64,000 nucleotides of DNA from Palaemon carinicauda (GCF_036898095.1 NC_090736.1:11988184-12052183); one strand, 5' to 3'. Positions 10,375 to 19,442 are shown, numbered from the stretch's first letter. Notes: a model not told the origin generated them from the letters alone. Made by a program: numbers and translations.

Positions 10375-10568
10375 GAGAAGAAATTGAGTCTTTGTTTACA
10401 TCGAGAGTGGTATCTGGCCGACAGTTGGCGCTGGTGGGCACACCCGCAACCTGTATAGCGATCGCTGGCGAGTTTTTATTGTATGTGTCTGTCGAGCAAC
10501 AGAGTTGCAGCTATTATATATTCACCGGGTAAGTATATTCAAAAATTTATTTTATAATTAAAATATCC
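10375..10568 (+). repeat. Right inverted terminal repeat of element B
   Basis: 10375-10526 is the exact complement of 4111-4262. The last 42 bp, from 'GGGTAAGTATATTCAAAAAT', are unique to the right end and pair with the ICR. Element A sequence resumes after about 10568. Confidence 0.85.
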
Positions 10569-11169
10569 TTTTAATATTTTATAAAAATATTTTGTTACAG
10601 TTTATATAGCAAGTACTAGAGACGATATTGCTTTCTCATTCAAGCCCGTGGCAGCAGAATAAGTTCTCTCACAACAGGCAGTACTAATTATGGTTTTTTG
10701 TGTAAGAGTTTAATAGTGCAAGTTTCAGTGCTAAATTAGGGCATTGGATTCATTCAGCACAGTGGATGTCGTTTTCCTAGCCTTAGACCTCTTCCAAGCT
10801 CCCCGGCCCATGGGAGAAGGAACGTCGATCGGCGAAAGGAAACGAGAGGCGTTAGCTCACAAGCAAACGCCCTCGCGATCATTCCTGTTAGCGTTCCCAA
10901 GAATGCTCGGCCTTGCCATGGGAAAGCAAAGAGCGTTGGACGTTAAGATTCTTACACTGCTTTTAGAGTTTCGCATTGCATCACTTTTGATTTTAATGGC
11001 AATACTATAAGTCATAGATATTCGCTGATAATATCAATGCTTACAAACCATCATTGACACGGTTTTTGTCCCAGAGCGCCAGTCTGCCATATGAACCCTC
11101 TGGTCGGAACCGAACGCGCCGAGCGGCATAATGAATATCATTTTGCCTTAGCGCTCGGCGCTAAGTCTT
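10569..11169 (+). pseudogene. Element A leader and gag-like start
   Basis: The frame 10744-11010 (88 codons) contains 'LFQAPRPMGEGTSIGE', a motif with a decayed counterpart in element B near 5605-5650. A further open frame begins at 11091 and runs into the minisatellite. No domain recognised. I regard it as the remnant of a DIRS gag N-terminus. Confidence 0.4.
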
Positions 11170-12112
11170 TCAAGACAGGACGAATGCAGCCTTGTCTTTC
11201 AGCACAAATGCAGCCTCGTTTTTCAGGGCGAATGCAGCCTCGTCTCTCAGGGCGAATGCAGCCTCGTCTCTCAGGGCGGGGGCAGCCTCGTCTCTCAGGG
11301 CGGGGGCAGCCTCGTCTCTCAGGGCGGGGGCAGCCTCGTCTCTCAGGGCGGGGGCAGCCTCGTCTCTCAGGGCGGGGGCAGCCTCGTCTCTCAGGGCGGG
11401 GGCAGCCTCGTCTCTCAGGGCGGGGGCAGCCTCGTCTCTCAGGGCGGGGGCAGCCTCGTCTCTCAGGGCGGGGGCAGCCTCGTCTCTCAGGGCGGGGGCA
11501 GCCTCGTCTCTCAGGGCGGGGGCAGCCTCGTCTCTCAGGGCGGGGGCAGCCTCGTCTCTCAGGGCGGGGGCAGCCTCGTCTCTCAGGGCGGGGGCAGCCT
11601 CGTCTCTCAGGGCGGGGGCAGCCTCGTCTCTCAGGGCGGGGGCAGCCTCGTCTCTCAGGGCGGGGGCAGCCTCGTCTCTCAGGGCGGGGGCAGCCTCGTC
11701 TCTCAGGGCGGGGGCAGCCTCGTCTCTCAGGGCGGGGCCAGCCGCGTCTCTCAGGGCGGGGCCAGCCGCGTCTCTCAGGGCGGGGCCAGCCGCGTCTCTC
11801 AGGGCGGGGGCAGCCGCGTCTCTCAGGGCGGGGGCAGCCGCGTCTCTCAGGGCGGGGGCAGCCGCGTCTCTCAGGGCGGGGGCAGCCGCGTCTCTCAGGG
11901 CGGGGGCAGCCGCGTCTCTCAGGGCGGGGGCAGCCGCGTCTCTCAGGGCGGGGGCAGCCGCGTCTCTCAGGGCGGGGGCAGCCGCGTCTATCAGGGCGGG
12001 GGCAGCCGCGTCTCTCAGGGCGGGGGCAGCCGCGTCTCTCAGGGCGGGGGCAGCCGCGTCTCTCAGGGCGGGGGCAGCCGCGTCTCTCAGGGCGGGGGCA
12101 GCCGCGTTCTTT
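11170..12112 (+). repeat. 24-bp minisatellite, about 39 units, in element A
   Basis: Unit 'GTCTCTCAGGGCGGGGGCAG' + 'CCTC', period exactly 24 bp (five units per 120 bp throughout). The left flank has diverged units ('GGGCGAATGCAG', 11225-11275). Units up to about 11740 carry CCTCGTC and units after about 11745 carry CCGCGTC. Three transitional units at 11733-11785 read GGGGCCAGCCGCG. Because 24 is a multiple of three the array is open in two + frames, encoding repeats of QPRLSGRG and AGAASSLR. These long ORFs are a consequence of the repeat and not evidence of a protein. Confidence 0.95.
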
Positions 12113-12249
12113 CTGGACGACAGGATGACGCCACGTCTTATAAGATCTTTGTCAAAGGATGACTTTAGTGATCACTTTTCTCCTGTTGAATTATTTGAGG
12201 TTAACAGGAGAAGATCCTAAGTTCTGTTGCTCCATGTTTCCCACCCTCT

Positions 12250-12640
12250 TGAGTTTTCACGTGGTCATTAATGGAGCTTTAAGAATATATTAATTTTTAT
12301 TTCTTAAAACAGAAACCTATGATGCCAGCTTCCTTATCAGATAGGCCAGGATAGCAAGGGTGGAGGTCTAGCCACGTTTAGGTCGAAGACCTTGTGGCAG
12401 CCCCACAGAGATTTTTTACAGCCCTCTTGGTGGATTGCTGAGTCTCTTAAGGAATACAGGCAATGAGGCTGGATAATTTTGAAATCAGAGGTCATAATTA
12501 AGGTACGCACTTCTCCTTTTTTCTTTCTCTCTTCTCCCTCAAGAGTTGGTCAAAGACAGGTTTTGGTGTCTTAATCAGCAAGAAATTTTCTGCATGCTTT
12601 TTCTCTAACCGTACTAACAACAGTAGGAGCCAGACTTAGC
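12250..12640 (+). other. 3'-UTR-like block inside element A
   Basis: Contains 'TCTTGGTGGATTGCTGAGTC' near 12425, which resembles 'CTGGGTGGATTGCTGGATCT' near 1757 in the 3' UTR of element D. A 3' UTR segment between leader and RT is out of place for a DIRS element. It suggests a rearrangement or another insertion remnant. No coding potential. Confidence 0.35.
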
Positions 12641-13250
12641 TACTTCTGGCGAGCCTGGGAGAGGAGAGGAGCAGACCTTTGGTCTGTGTTTTTACTAAAG
12701 GATGGATGCGAAATCTTTTTCCTTGTGAATCCTCCTTTGTTAGTTACTCTGATAAGACCTTTCTGCCTAACCGACTTTGCAACTTAAATGTGTCTCTTTT
12801 GGGAGAGGGAGTCGTTTGTCCGGTCCTGGACGTAAATGCTCTTTACGCCTTCATTCAGAAGTCAAAGTTCTCCATGGTGACATCAAAATCTTTGGAGAAG
12901 AGAGGAGCAGACCTTTGGTCAGTACTTCTTCTGAAGGAGGATTACTTTTTCCTTTTATAGGGAAACCACCTTTAGTTTTTAGCTCCAACAATTCTCTTTC
13001 CCAGATCTAGAGAGGAGTCTCAGTGGCAGGCTATGCAATTAAACTTTCTCTGAGGTTTGTTTACAAGAAAGAACGGGGGAAGAATGGGTCAGTTTCGGGC
13101 CGTGAGTTTTGGTCTCGGCTCCGCCCCTCTAATGTTCACGTAACTTTTGCTTAATGTAGCAGAATACTGCACTCGAGAAATCAGAGCATCCCTGTATCTG
13201 GATTTTTAGATAACGTTGAGCCTATCAAATAATTAGGTCTTCTTGTCAAC
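12641..13250 (+). pseudogene. DIRS reverse transcriptase remnant (element A)
   Basis: RT motifs in broken frames: 'CPVLDVNALYAFIQKSKFSM' near 12820-12880 (the R-x-hhDhxxhN region), 'FRAVSFGLGSAPLMFT' near 13090-13145 and 'REIRASLYLDF' near 13175-13205. In the last of these the YxDD box has lost its second Asp through a frameshift. 'GAGAAGAGAGGAGCAGACCT' occurs at 12660-12680 and again at 12895-12915, a direct repeat of about 235 bp spacing. Homology stops at 13262, where a repeat array begins. Confidence 0.65.
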
Positions 13251-13261
13251 AAGAAGAGTCT

Positions 13262-13490
13262 GTTCTGACACCAGGACGCTCAGCACCACGTCTTTTAGAA
13301 CGTTCAGCGTCTCGCTCTGTTAACCTCTCGGCTCCACTTCTTACAGGACGGTCGGCGCCATGTCTTACAAGACTATCGGTTCCTCACCTTCCTGGACGCT
13401 CAGCTCCACTTCTTACAGGACTATCGGCACCACGTCTTACAGGACGCTCGGCGCCTCGTCTTTCAGGACGCTCGACGTCGAAGTTCTAGC
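13262..13490 (+). repeat. Diverged 24-bp repeat array replacing RT-RH middle (element A)
   Basis: About nine units of the pattern 'ACAGGACGCTCGGCGCCACG' + 'TCTT', with substitutions. The period is 24 bp and the spacing of CTC and GTCTT matches the main minisatellite at 11170-12112. The array sits where the end of RT and first half of RNase H should be (compare 7600-8300 in element B), so it replaces coding sequence. Confidence 0.75.
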
Positions 13491-13619
13491 ATGAGGCATG
13501 ACTTTGAACATGAGAATCTAGGACTTCGTGATGACACTAGTCGAATCGTATGTCGAGATCAAGGACGCCTTCGTTCCGATCTCTTGGATCTAGAAAGTTT
13601 TTTTTTTTTCGAGCGAGGT

Positions 13620-14260
13620 TTGTTCAAGGGCAAGAAACATCGGGGCAAACATGCTCAGCAGGAAGAGACTAGTTTTTCCCACAGAATGGTCTCTCAACCC
13701 GCAAGTCTGTCAGTCTCTGGATGTTGTGGGCAGACCTGTAACAGACCTTTTTGCCTCCATCTTGAAGAAGAGGATCCCCTACTACTGCTCCCTAGTCCCG
13801 GACGAGGAAGCTGTAGCAGTGGACTCCTTCTTGATGGATTGGACGGGGTGGACATGTATGCGTTGCCCCTGTTCGAGATCATCAATCTGGTCTTCAGGAA
13901 TTCGCTCTCCTTGATTCGGGACGAATGATCCTAGCGGCTCCATTCTGGCCTGCATGGGAATGGTTTTCAGAAGTGATGGGCATGTTGATGGACTTCCCAA
14001 GAAGACTTTGGCAAGTCCAGATCTTCTCAAACAGCCCCACTTCGAGAGGTATCATCAAACCCCCCTTGCTTTCAAACTGACTTCCTTCAGACTGACTAGA
14101 AGCTTGTCAGATCTCGAGGCTTTTCGGCACAAGCGGCGAAAGCTATCACCAGAGCAAGGAGGATCTCTTCACAAAGAGTCTACCAATCTAAGTGGGAGAC
14201 CTTTAGAGCTTGGTGCAGGTGGCACAAGTTTTCCTCAACCACTACCTCTCTGAGCCAGAT
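13620..14260 (+). pseudogene. DIRS RNase H C-terminal remnant (element A)
   Basis: Reads 'RLVFPTEWSLNPQV', 'VTDLFASILKKRIPYYCSLV' and 'AVAVDSFLMDWTGW', each the counterpart of element B ('IEWTLHKDV', 'TIDLFATSLTKRLPIYCSPV', 'AIHIDAFLLDWSHL'). A second frame at 13954-14253 continues the homology to the same C-terminus as B ('KLTSFRLTRSLSDLEAFRHK', ending PLPL). Frameshifts near 13850 and 13930. Confidence 0.7.
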
Positions 14261-15115
14261 TGCAGACTTCTTCTTGTACCTCGGACAGGATGCTAAAGCT
14301 GGCTGTATCTACCATCAATGGATACAGCAGTATGCTCTCGACCGTCTTTAGGCATAGAGGCCTAGAGTTGTCCCAAAATAAAGATTTGCAGGACCTCATT
14401 GGGTCTTTTCAGATGACGTAATAGGTACTCTTTAACCTGGATGTGGTGTTTAAGTTTCTGTGCTCCAAGAAATTTGAACCTATCTCGCTAGCCTCTCTTC
14501 GAGTTGTAACGAAGAAAACCCTCTTCCTTATGACTCTAGCGAATGCCAAAGGGTCAGCGAAGTCCAGGGGATTGAGAAGAGGGTAAGCTTCAATTAGGAT
14601 AGAGCAGTTTGTGCCTTAAGGTTCATCTTTCTCGGAAAGAACGAGAACCCTTCGAAACCCTGTCCTACGACGTTTGATGTCATTAACCTCACGAACCTAG
14701 TGGGTCAAGAGAAGGAAAGACTCCTCTGCCCAGTTAGGTCCCTCAAAGCTTTTTTGGCTCACACTATGAACGTGAGGTGTGCATCCAACTTGTTATGGTG
14801 TTCAGTGAAAGATCCACCAAAAACCCCTGTCATAAAATGCTTTGTCCTTTTTCCTGAGGGAAAGTATTAGGGAAGCCCACCTCTTATGTGAGGAGGAACA
14901 CTTCGCCCTGTTGAAATTACGGGCTCACAAAGTGAGAGCCATTGCTACCTCTCTGGCATATCAGGAATATATGTTAGTTAGGCTATTCATGGATGCATTT
15001 TTCTGGAGGAGCATCTCTGTCTTCGCTTCTCATTAACTTAGAGAGGTGAGAGTAGACTTTGGCAAGTGCTATACCTTGGGCCCATATGTAGCTGCGGTTT
15101 CTGTATTAGGCAAAG
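14090..15115 (+). pseudogene. DIRS tyrosine recombinase remnant (element A)
   Basis: Counterparts of the B recombinase are seen throughout, for instance 'TVFRHRGLELSQNKDLQDL' near 14340-14396. The clearest is the C-terminal frame 14842-15036 with 'SIREAHLLCEEEHFALLKL', the box II motif 'AHKVRAIATSLAY' and 'FWRSISVFASH'. The HEVR of B is here HKVR. The stop after 'FASH' removes the C-terminus, but homology continues out of frame to the 'LGPYVAAVSVL' coding block near 15080. Confidence 0.7.
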
Positions 15116-15654
15116 GAGTTAATAACCCCACTCAACCTTAGTTTATGTGAGTGTACAGATATGATTGAATGATTTTCGTTATATAGCGCTGAATGGCCTT
15201 TGATGCCCCAGTGCTTGGCTTAATGCCTAAATCCCATATTCAATTCAATTCAACCTTAGTTTATATGCATGTATGAGGGTTTGTGTTTTTATGATAGTCT
15301 GAGGACTTCGTCTTGTGGTACGGTTCCCTCAGTCTAGATAGATAGTTTATGTTTATGTTGCAGGGTTAGGTGGTTAGTTTTAGTAAGGTTGCAGTTTTTA
15401 TTATATGGGGCGAAGGTAGTTTCTGAAGTCTAGTCAAGTTGTTGGTCTTATCCCTTTGACAGACTCGATTGAGTTTTTTTGCAGCATTGCAGGCTTACTC
15501 CTGGATAAACACTCCTAAGGGAAAGTGACTCTAGAGGCTGTACCTTTGAAATCAGCTACCTTAGCAGGCAAGGAATCAGGGTGTTTTTATCTCCTACAAC
15601 TCTTTTGTTGTTTCCCCAACGATGTTTACTGTCTGTTTCCCTCCTCCAAATGTG
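15116..15654 (+). other. 3' UTR of element A
   Basis: Non-coding between YR and ICR, interrupted by a short inserted repeat at 15150-15250. No other structure seen. Confidence 0.5.
15133..15267 (+). mobile_element. Short inserted repeat with target-site duplication
   Basis: The insert 15150-15250 is flanked by 'CAACCTTAGTTTATGTG' (15133-15149) and 'CAACCTTAGTTTATATG' (15251-15267), a 17-bp direct repeat with one mismatch. The insert contains 'GCGCTGAATGGCCTTTGATG' and 'CCCAGTGCTTGGCTTAATGC' and ends in a simple (ATTCA)n-like tail. A related sequence occurs near 60240-60300. The long duplication and simple tail fit a LINE-mobilised SINE or a 5'-truncated retroposon. No tRNA-like A and B boxes could be confirmed. 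Confidence 0.75.
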
Positions 15655-15768
15655 TGAATCAGCTATATATATATAACTGCCAGGTAAGTACTATTCATAA
15701 AAATGGAGTTTTTATGATAAAACAAAGTTTTATGAATACTTACCTGGCTGTTATATATATATTCGAAT
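15655..15768. repeat. Internal complementary region of element A
   Basis: Left half 'ACTGCCAGGTAAGTACTATT' is the complement of the left end near 2897-2918. Right half 'TTATGAATACTTACCTGGCT' is the complement of the right end near 15944-15966. The halves meet near 15704. Confidence 0.8.
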
Positions 15769-15779
15769 GCCCACCCACC

Positions 15780-15998
15780 TCCCCTCAGGAGACAGGTTGG
15801 TCATAGATGAACTGAAGTCTTGAACACGGGAATGATTCCTTTTACCACCCTGTGATGGGTGTAACCACCTACCTCCCAACCATCACAAGGGTGTTGCCTC
15901 ATTTTGAAAAATTCTGCCGATTTAGAGATATCAGTTATATATATATAACTGCCTGGTAAGTATTCATAAAACTTAGTTTTATCATAAAAACTCCATTT
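15780..15998 (+). repeat. Right inverted terminal repeat of element A
   Basis: Complementary to 2892-3085 with mismatches and small gaps, ending 'AACTGCCTGGTAAGTATTCA' plus an AT-rich tail. Immediately followed by 'taggacaaattgtcat', the displaced terminus of element C. Confidence 0.75.
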
Positions 15999-16015
15999 TA
16001 GGACAAATTGTCATA

Positions 16016-16717
16016 TTGCCCAAATAATTTTTTGCTTGTAGCATTAGTTAGCTATCAGAGGGAACTATTCATTCTTAATATGGTATGTATCATTTATGGG
16101 TCTTCACAGAATTTCATAGAATTTCTTCCACCTTGCTGTTCAACTTCTTTCAGATTTTACTTCGTGGAGAAACTTCAGGGTTCCCCCCCCCCCCTCGCCA
16201 AGTCCCATTTTCAGAGCTGATTGATTGTGACTTCACACGCTCCATAGCTAGCCTATATAGCTCAAATTTATAAATCCAATCCAAAACTTTCATAGACTGT
16301 TTTCCAGCATTCCCACTTTATCATCCTAGCCATCAGGGTGATCTTGGTGATCATCTTATTTATTGAACGGTGTTTTTTTTTTTTTTTTATTTCATGACTA
16401 CTGTAGGTTTTGAGCCGGGAATTATGGAGAAGTTCCATTGGTTTTGCAAGCTTAGGCTGACCGCACACATAATTTAAATTATTTTGGTTGATTTGTAGAG
16501 AGAAATTACCAGATTATAATTCAAGTCTGGGAAGACTGGCATTTCAGAACTCTAGGTCCAAGTTTGTAAGTAGAAATCTTTTATAGTAATATTAAGAGAA
16601 TACATTTCAATTTTTGTTAGTGTTTTAGGGATTTTGTATAAATTTATTGAAATATTGCAAGCAGCTAGTTTATAGTACATATTGGAATTTGATGGCGAGT
16701 TGATTAACCTGTTTCAG
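16016..16717 (+). other. Intron or intergenic DNA upstream of the 3' exon
   Basis: AT-rich with homopolymers (C-run near 16183, T-run near 16374). A good-looking acceptor 'TTCAACTTCTTTCAG' ends at 16153, but the frames behind it are short. No exon is called. Confidence 0.3.
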
Positions 16718-17800
16718 GTGGTGTTTGATGTCCTGTTTAGGAAGTCATTAGATGTACCTGATGAATGGTCTCGCTGGCTGCTCTTGGCAACACTTCATAT
16801 CCTTGAAACAAATACTGCTCCATATTTAGATGTCAATAATTTATGCAAGTTACAAGGTTTGTGCCAAAGTAATGCAAATTACAGTGAAAAGGAAACATTA
16901 AAGGATGACGTAGCAAAAGAAAATGTAGTAGAATTAAAGACATGTAAGGTGGAATCAGAATATCCAATAAAAGTAGAAGTGTCAGAGCTTGGTAATGAAT
17001 TACATATTGCTGCCACTACCAGATCTCCTTCCGAGAAAAGGACTCATTCTGAGGAATATGATAGTACAGGTAATAAAAAGTTGAATGTTACTAAAGACAA
17101 ACATGTTGCTTTGAAAAACACTGGTGTGATCAGAGATGGTTTTAATGATGAATCCAAACCAGAAATTGAAAAATCTAGTAGGCCAGACCCCTTGTTGTCT
17201 TCAAAAGAATCGCAAGTGACTCCCAGGATGCTTCATGTAATGCACAACAAATGGACACAGATGTGGAAAAAATCCTGTGACAAGGCCTCCCAAACAGAGA
17301 ATGATATGGAAAATGAATCCAAGAATGATATTCCTGTTGAAAAAACTTACATTCACCAAGAAGTTCAAACTTTAATTCCTTGTTACCATGATTTTTCTTG
17401 CCAGTATTCATATACGTCCAGAACTGAGAAAAAGGCCCAGATTCATTGGAAGTTAATTCCACTCTCGGGGTTACCTGTTCGAAAAGGTAGAAAATTGAGT
17501 TCATCAAACTTATCAAGTAAAGGAAAAGATAAAAAAGGAACAGAGTCTGAGAAAGGGAGAGATAATATTGACATGTCAAATTTATGTGAACCAGAATCTC
17601 AATGCAAAACAGACAGTGAATCTGATGGTCAGAGTGCTGTAACTTCAGAAAGGCCTCTTGTTAATATCAAATTAAGGAAAAGTCTATTTCACGGAAGGTT
17701 AATGATTACTTCAAAGAGTAAAGTAACAACACCAAATATTCCTCTGTTTCCAATTGATAGTTTTCTTCTCAGTGATCCAAGGAATGCTGAAGTTGACTAA
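16718..17800 (+). CDS. Terminal coding exon of an uncharacterised host gene
   Basis: The frame is open from 16676 to the TAA at 17800 and has no early ATG, which argues for an internal or last exon rather than a complete gene. A candidate acceptor 'AACCTGTTTCAG' ends at 16717, giving 360 codons in phase 0. The first about 45 residues look ordered and hydrophobic ('VVFDVLFRKSLDVPDEWSRW', 'WLLLATLHILE'). The rest is polar, Lys/Ser/Glu-rich and probably disordered, with basic stretches ('KLSSSNLSSKGKDKKG') that could act in nuclear localisation. I do not recognise the family. Codon use and composition are unlike the surrounding transposons. The upstream exons must lie beyond the DIRS cluster or outside the window. 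Confidence that it is real coding sequence is fairly high, function unknown. Confidence 0.65.
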   Translation: MVFDVLFRKSLDVPDEWSRWLLLATLHILETNTAPYLDVNNLCKLQGLCQSNANYSEKETLKDDVAKENVVELKTCKVESEYPIKVEVSELGNELHIAATTRSPSEKRTHSEEYDSTGNKKLNVTKDKHVALKNTGVIRDGFNDESKPEIEKSSRPDPLLSSKESQVTPRMLHVMHNKWTQMWKKSCDKASQTENDMENESKNDIPVEKTYIHQEVQTLIPCYHDFSCQYSYTSRTEKKAQIHWKLIPLSGLPVRKGRKLSSSNLSSKGKDKKGTESEKGRDNIDMSNLCEPESQCKTDSESDGQSAVTSERPLVNIKLRKSLFHGRLMITSKSKVTTPNIPLFPIDSFLLSDPRNAEVD

Positions 17801-18060
17801 ATTAGAGTTGGTAACTGAGGAAACACAGGCATTACCCTGTTTATTCCCATTTTTTTTTTTTTTTTTTTTTGCATCATTTCATTTTTGAAGACGCTGATCT
17901 AAATCTAATGGCATTTCATTGTTTTCATTGTTATTTTAAATCATTTTTTGTAGTAAGGTTGAGGAAAGGTCATATGATATTTGTCATATGATATTTATCC
18001 AACCTTACATCTAATTTTAATAAAAAAATTGTACACTTGTATTTTAAGATAATATTCAAA
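17801..18060 (+). other. 3' UTR of the host exon with AATAAA
   Basis: AT-rich, with a T-run near 17850-17870 and a short direct repeat 'TCATATGATATTT' (17971 and 17985). An AATAAA polyadenylation signal is at 18019-18024. The cleavage site is not defined. Confidence 0.45.
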
Positions 18061-18109
18061 TTTCATAAGCCTTTTATTTAGTAGCCTTCTTCCTTTAAAC
18101 CCTATTTTC

Positions 18110-18235
18110 TCCTACATGAATACAAACCTTTGTAATTTATAGGAGTAGGATTTCAGTGAAGCTGGAAACATACTCCTGTTAAAAAATGCAAGTTTGTATA
18201 ATTAGGAAAAATACAAATTACCATTAAATTTTTGG
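18110..18235. repeat. Small DIRS-terminus relic or MITE-like inverted pair
   Basis: 'GAATACAAACCTTTGTAATT' at the left and 'AAGTTTGTATAATTAGGAAA' at the right are loosely inverted copies, with AGGAGTA and TACTCCT also paired inside. The sequence resembles the ends of the C/E/F-type DIRS elements ('GTTTGTATAGCTAGGAAAAA'). Either a collapsed DIRS copy or an unrelated short palindromic element. Confidence 0.4.
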
Positions 18236-19111
18236 ACTTTGTTACTCAATTAAAAAAAAAATTAGACTCCATTTGGTTTTGGTAGTGATTGGCTTTGATT
18301 GTTATTGATATTTGTCTTGAAAAAAATATTGAAGTTAATAACTTTGTTTGTGATAAAGGCCTTGGTACAGTATGGGTTTTCTTGGTTGAGAATTTGTAAC
18401 AGGCATTATTGCCATGTTAATTCAAAGTTTCTTTTTAAAAAATAGTTCTATTGATATTTTATAAATTCTCCCTGTGTATTTAGAAAATTATTTGAACTAA
18501 TTGTGATGGCAAACATTAATATTTAATTGTTCATCCTCTGAACATAACTGGCTTTGAATTTGATAATAAGTACATTTCAGTATTCTGTTTCCAAGTCTCT
18601 CGCACAACCTTAATCTTGTCTTGCTTTTGAAAATGGAACTCTTTGAAACACTTGAGTTTTGGTGTCAAGTGTCCAATAAATTTAATGTATTTGTAAGTAC
18701 AGTATAGAATAATGTTTATAAAAGCCACTGCCCTGTTGTGATGATTCCTTGCTAGATCTGGTAACCAAGTACCGTATTTAGCAATAATGTGGGTAGTTAC
18801 TAGGTTAATGAATGTTTACATGAAATTAAAGAAATATCAATGAAATGTACTTTTAAAAATATGCTTGCTCCTATAGAAATAGATACTGGAACTAGCATAC
18901 CTTAGAGTCTGCCAAAATTGGGAAAAATTATTTGGGGCTACAGCATCTTGTCAAAAGCCCCCTCTCAGATGTACAGTATATGCCGGGCAATCTGAACGAA
19001 CGAATGAATGAAGATGAAGAATAGTGTCTTCAGGGACAAGATTTCTTGTGTATGATTCTTCTTCAGCAAATATGGTAAAGAGTTTTCTTATGATTAAGAA
19101 ATAAACCAAAA
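18236..19111. other. Intergenic, nothing recognised
   Basis: AT-rich DNA with short random frames only. No repeat, RNA gene or exon could be supported. Confidence 0.5.
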
Positions 19112-19300
19112 CAATTTGTTCCGTAACTGGAATACAAACCACGCTATTTATTAGGGGTTATACTTTCAGCGGAGCTGAAATGACGAGCCATTAAGATTTA
19201 GCGAGGGTTAACCACCCACAACGCTAGTTAGCGGGGGTTAAGGGGGTTAGCTTGCTACCAATCCCGTTGACACTCCTGTGATTTAGTTCACTTTACTTTT
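19112..19300 (+). repeat. Left inverted terminal repeat of element E
   Basis: Starts 'ACAATTTGTTCCGTAACTGG' and contains a GC-rich part with 'TTAGCGAGGGTTAACCACCC'. The complement of the F right end has the same order of motifs (ACAAACC, GCTATTTAT, GAGCCATT, TTAGCGAG), which identifies it as a terminus. 'GTTAGCGGGGGTTAAGGGGG' follows near 19216. Confidence 0.55.
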
Positions 19301-19388
19301 GGCTCGGATGGAGATCGGTTGTTTCCGCTCTTCCTCTTTGCCTATTCTGGACTGCCATTAATTTTTTACTTTACTTACTTTTTCTTAT

Positions 19389-19394
<6 letters not shown>

Positions 19395-19439
<45 letters not shown>
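19395..19439. repeat. (TA)n microsatellite
   Basis: About 45 bp of uninterrupted TA, followed by a short GTAT-rich tract to 19470. Lies in the leader of element E. Confidence 0.95.

Positions 19440-19442
<3 letters not shown>

Larger units (their letters stand above)
4089..10568 (+). mobile_element. DIRS-like retrotransposon B, youngest copy in the window
   Basis: The boundaries come from complementarity with the ICR at 10234-10331. The first half of the ICR pairs with the left end at 4089-4127 and the second half with the right end at 10521-10568. Inside the ends, 4111-4262 and 10375-10526 form inverted repeats that I read as identical over 152 bp. The body has a leader with a (GA)n tract, a decayed gag region, RT-RNase H, a YR and a 3' UTR. 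DIRS elements replicate through reverse transcription and a circular intermediate integrated by the YR rather than by an integrase. RT is internally deleted and frameshifted, so this copy is probably non-autonomous. Confidence 0.85.
2892..15998 (+). mobile_element. DIRS-like retrotransposon A, interrupted by element B
   Basis: Left ITR 2892-3085 and right ITR 15780-15998 are inverted copies (for example 'GGGTGTAACCACCTACCTCC' on the right against its complement near 2987-3008). An ICR at 15655-15768 is complementary to both outer ends. Between them come a leader, a large 24-bp minisatellite, RT, RNase H and YR remnants and a 3' UTR, all on the + strand. Element B occupies about 4089-10568 of its leader. 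The coding parts are badly decayed, and part of RT-RH is missing and replaced by a 24-bp repeat array. The element is certainly inactive. Confidence 0.8.

Noticed and set aside
11170..12112. CRISPR-like array
   Set aside because: Units are directly contiguous with no spacers and the sequence is from a eukaryote.
11091..12220. Two long ORFs (345 and 342 codons) with QPRLSGRG or AGAASSLR repeats
   Set aside because: They are frames through a 24-bp minisatellite. The period is a multiple of three, so any frame without a stop in one unit stays open. No unique protein part is attached.
16500..16560. tRNA-like stretch with TTCAAGTC
   Set aside because: No cloverleaf can be folded around it and no A box is present.
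17175..17579. 134-codon minus-strand ORF
   Set aside because: Shadow of the + strand host exon 16718-17800, which has the better composition and context.
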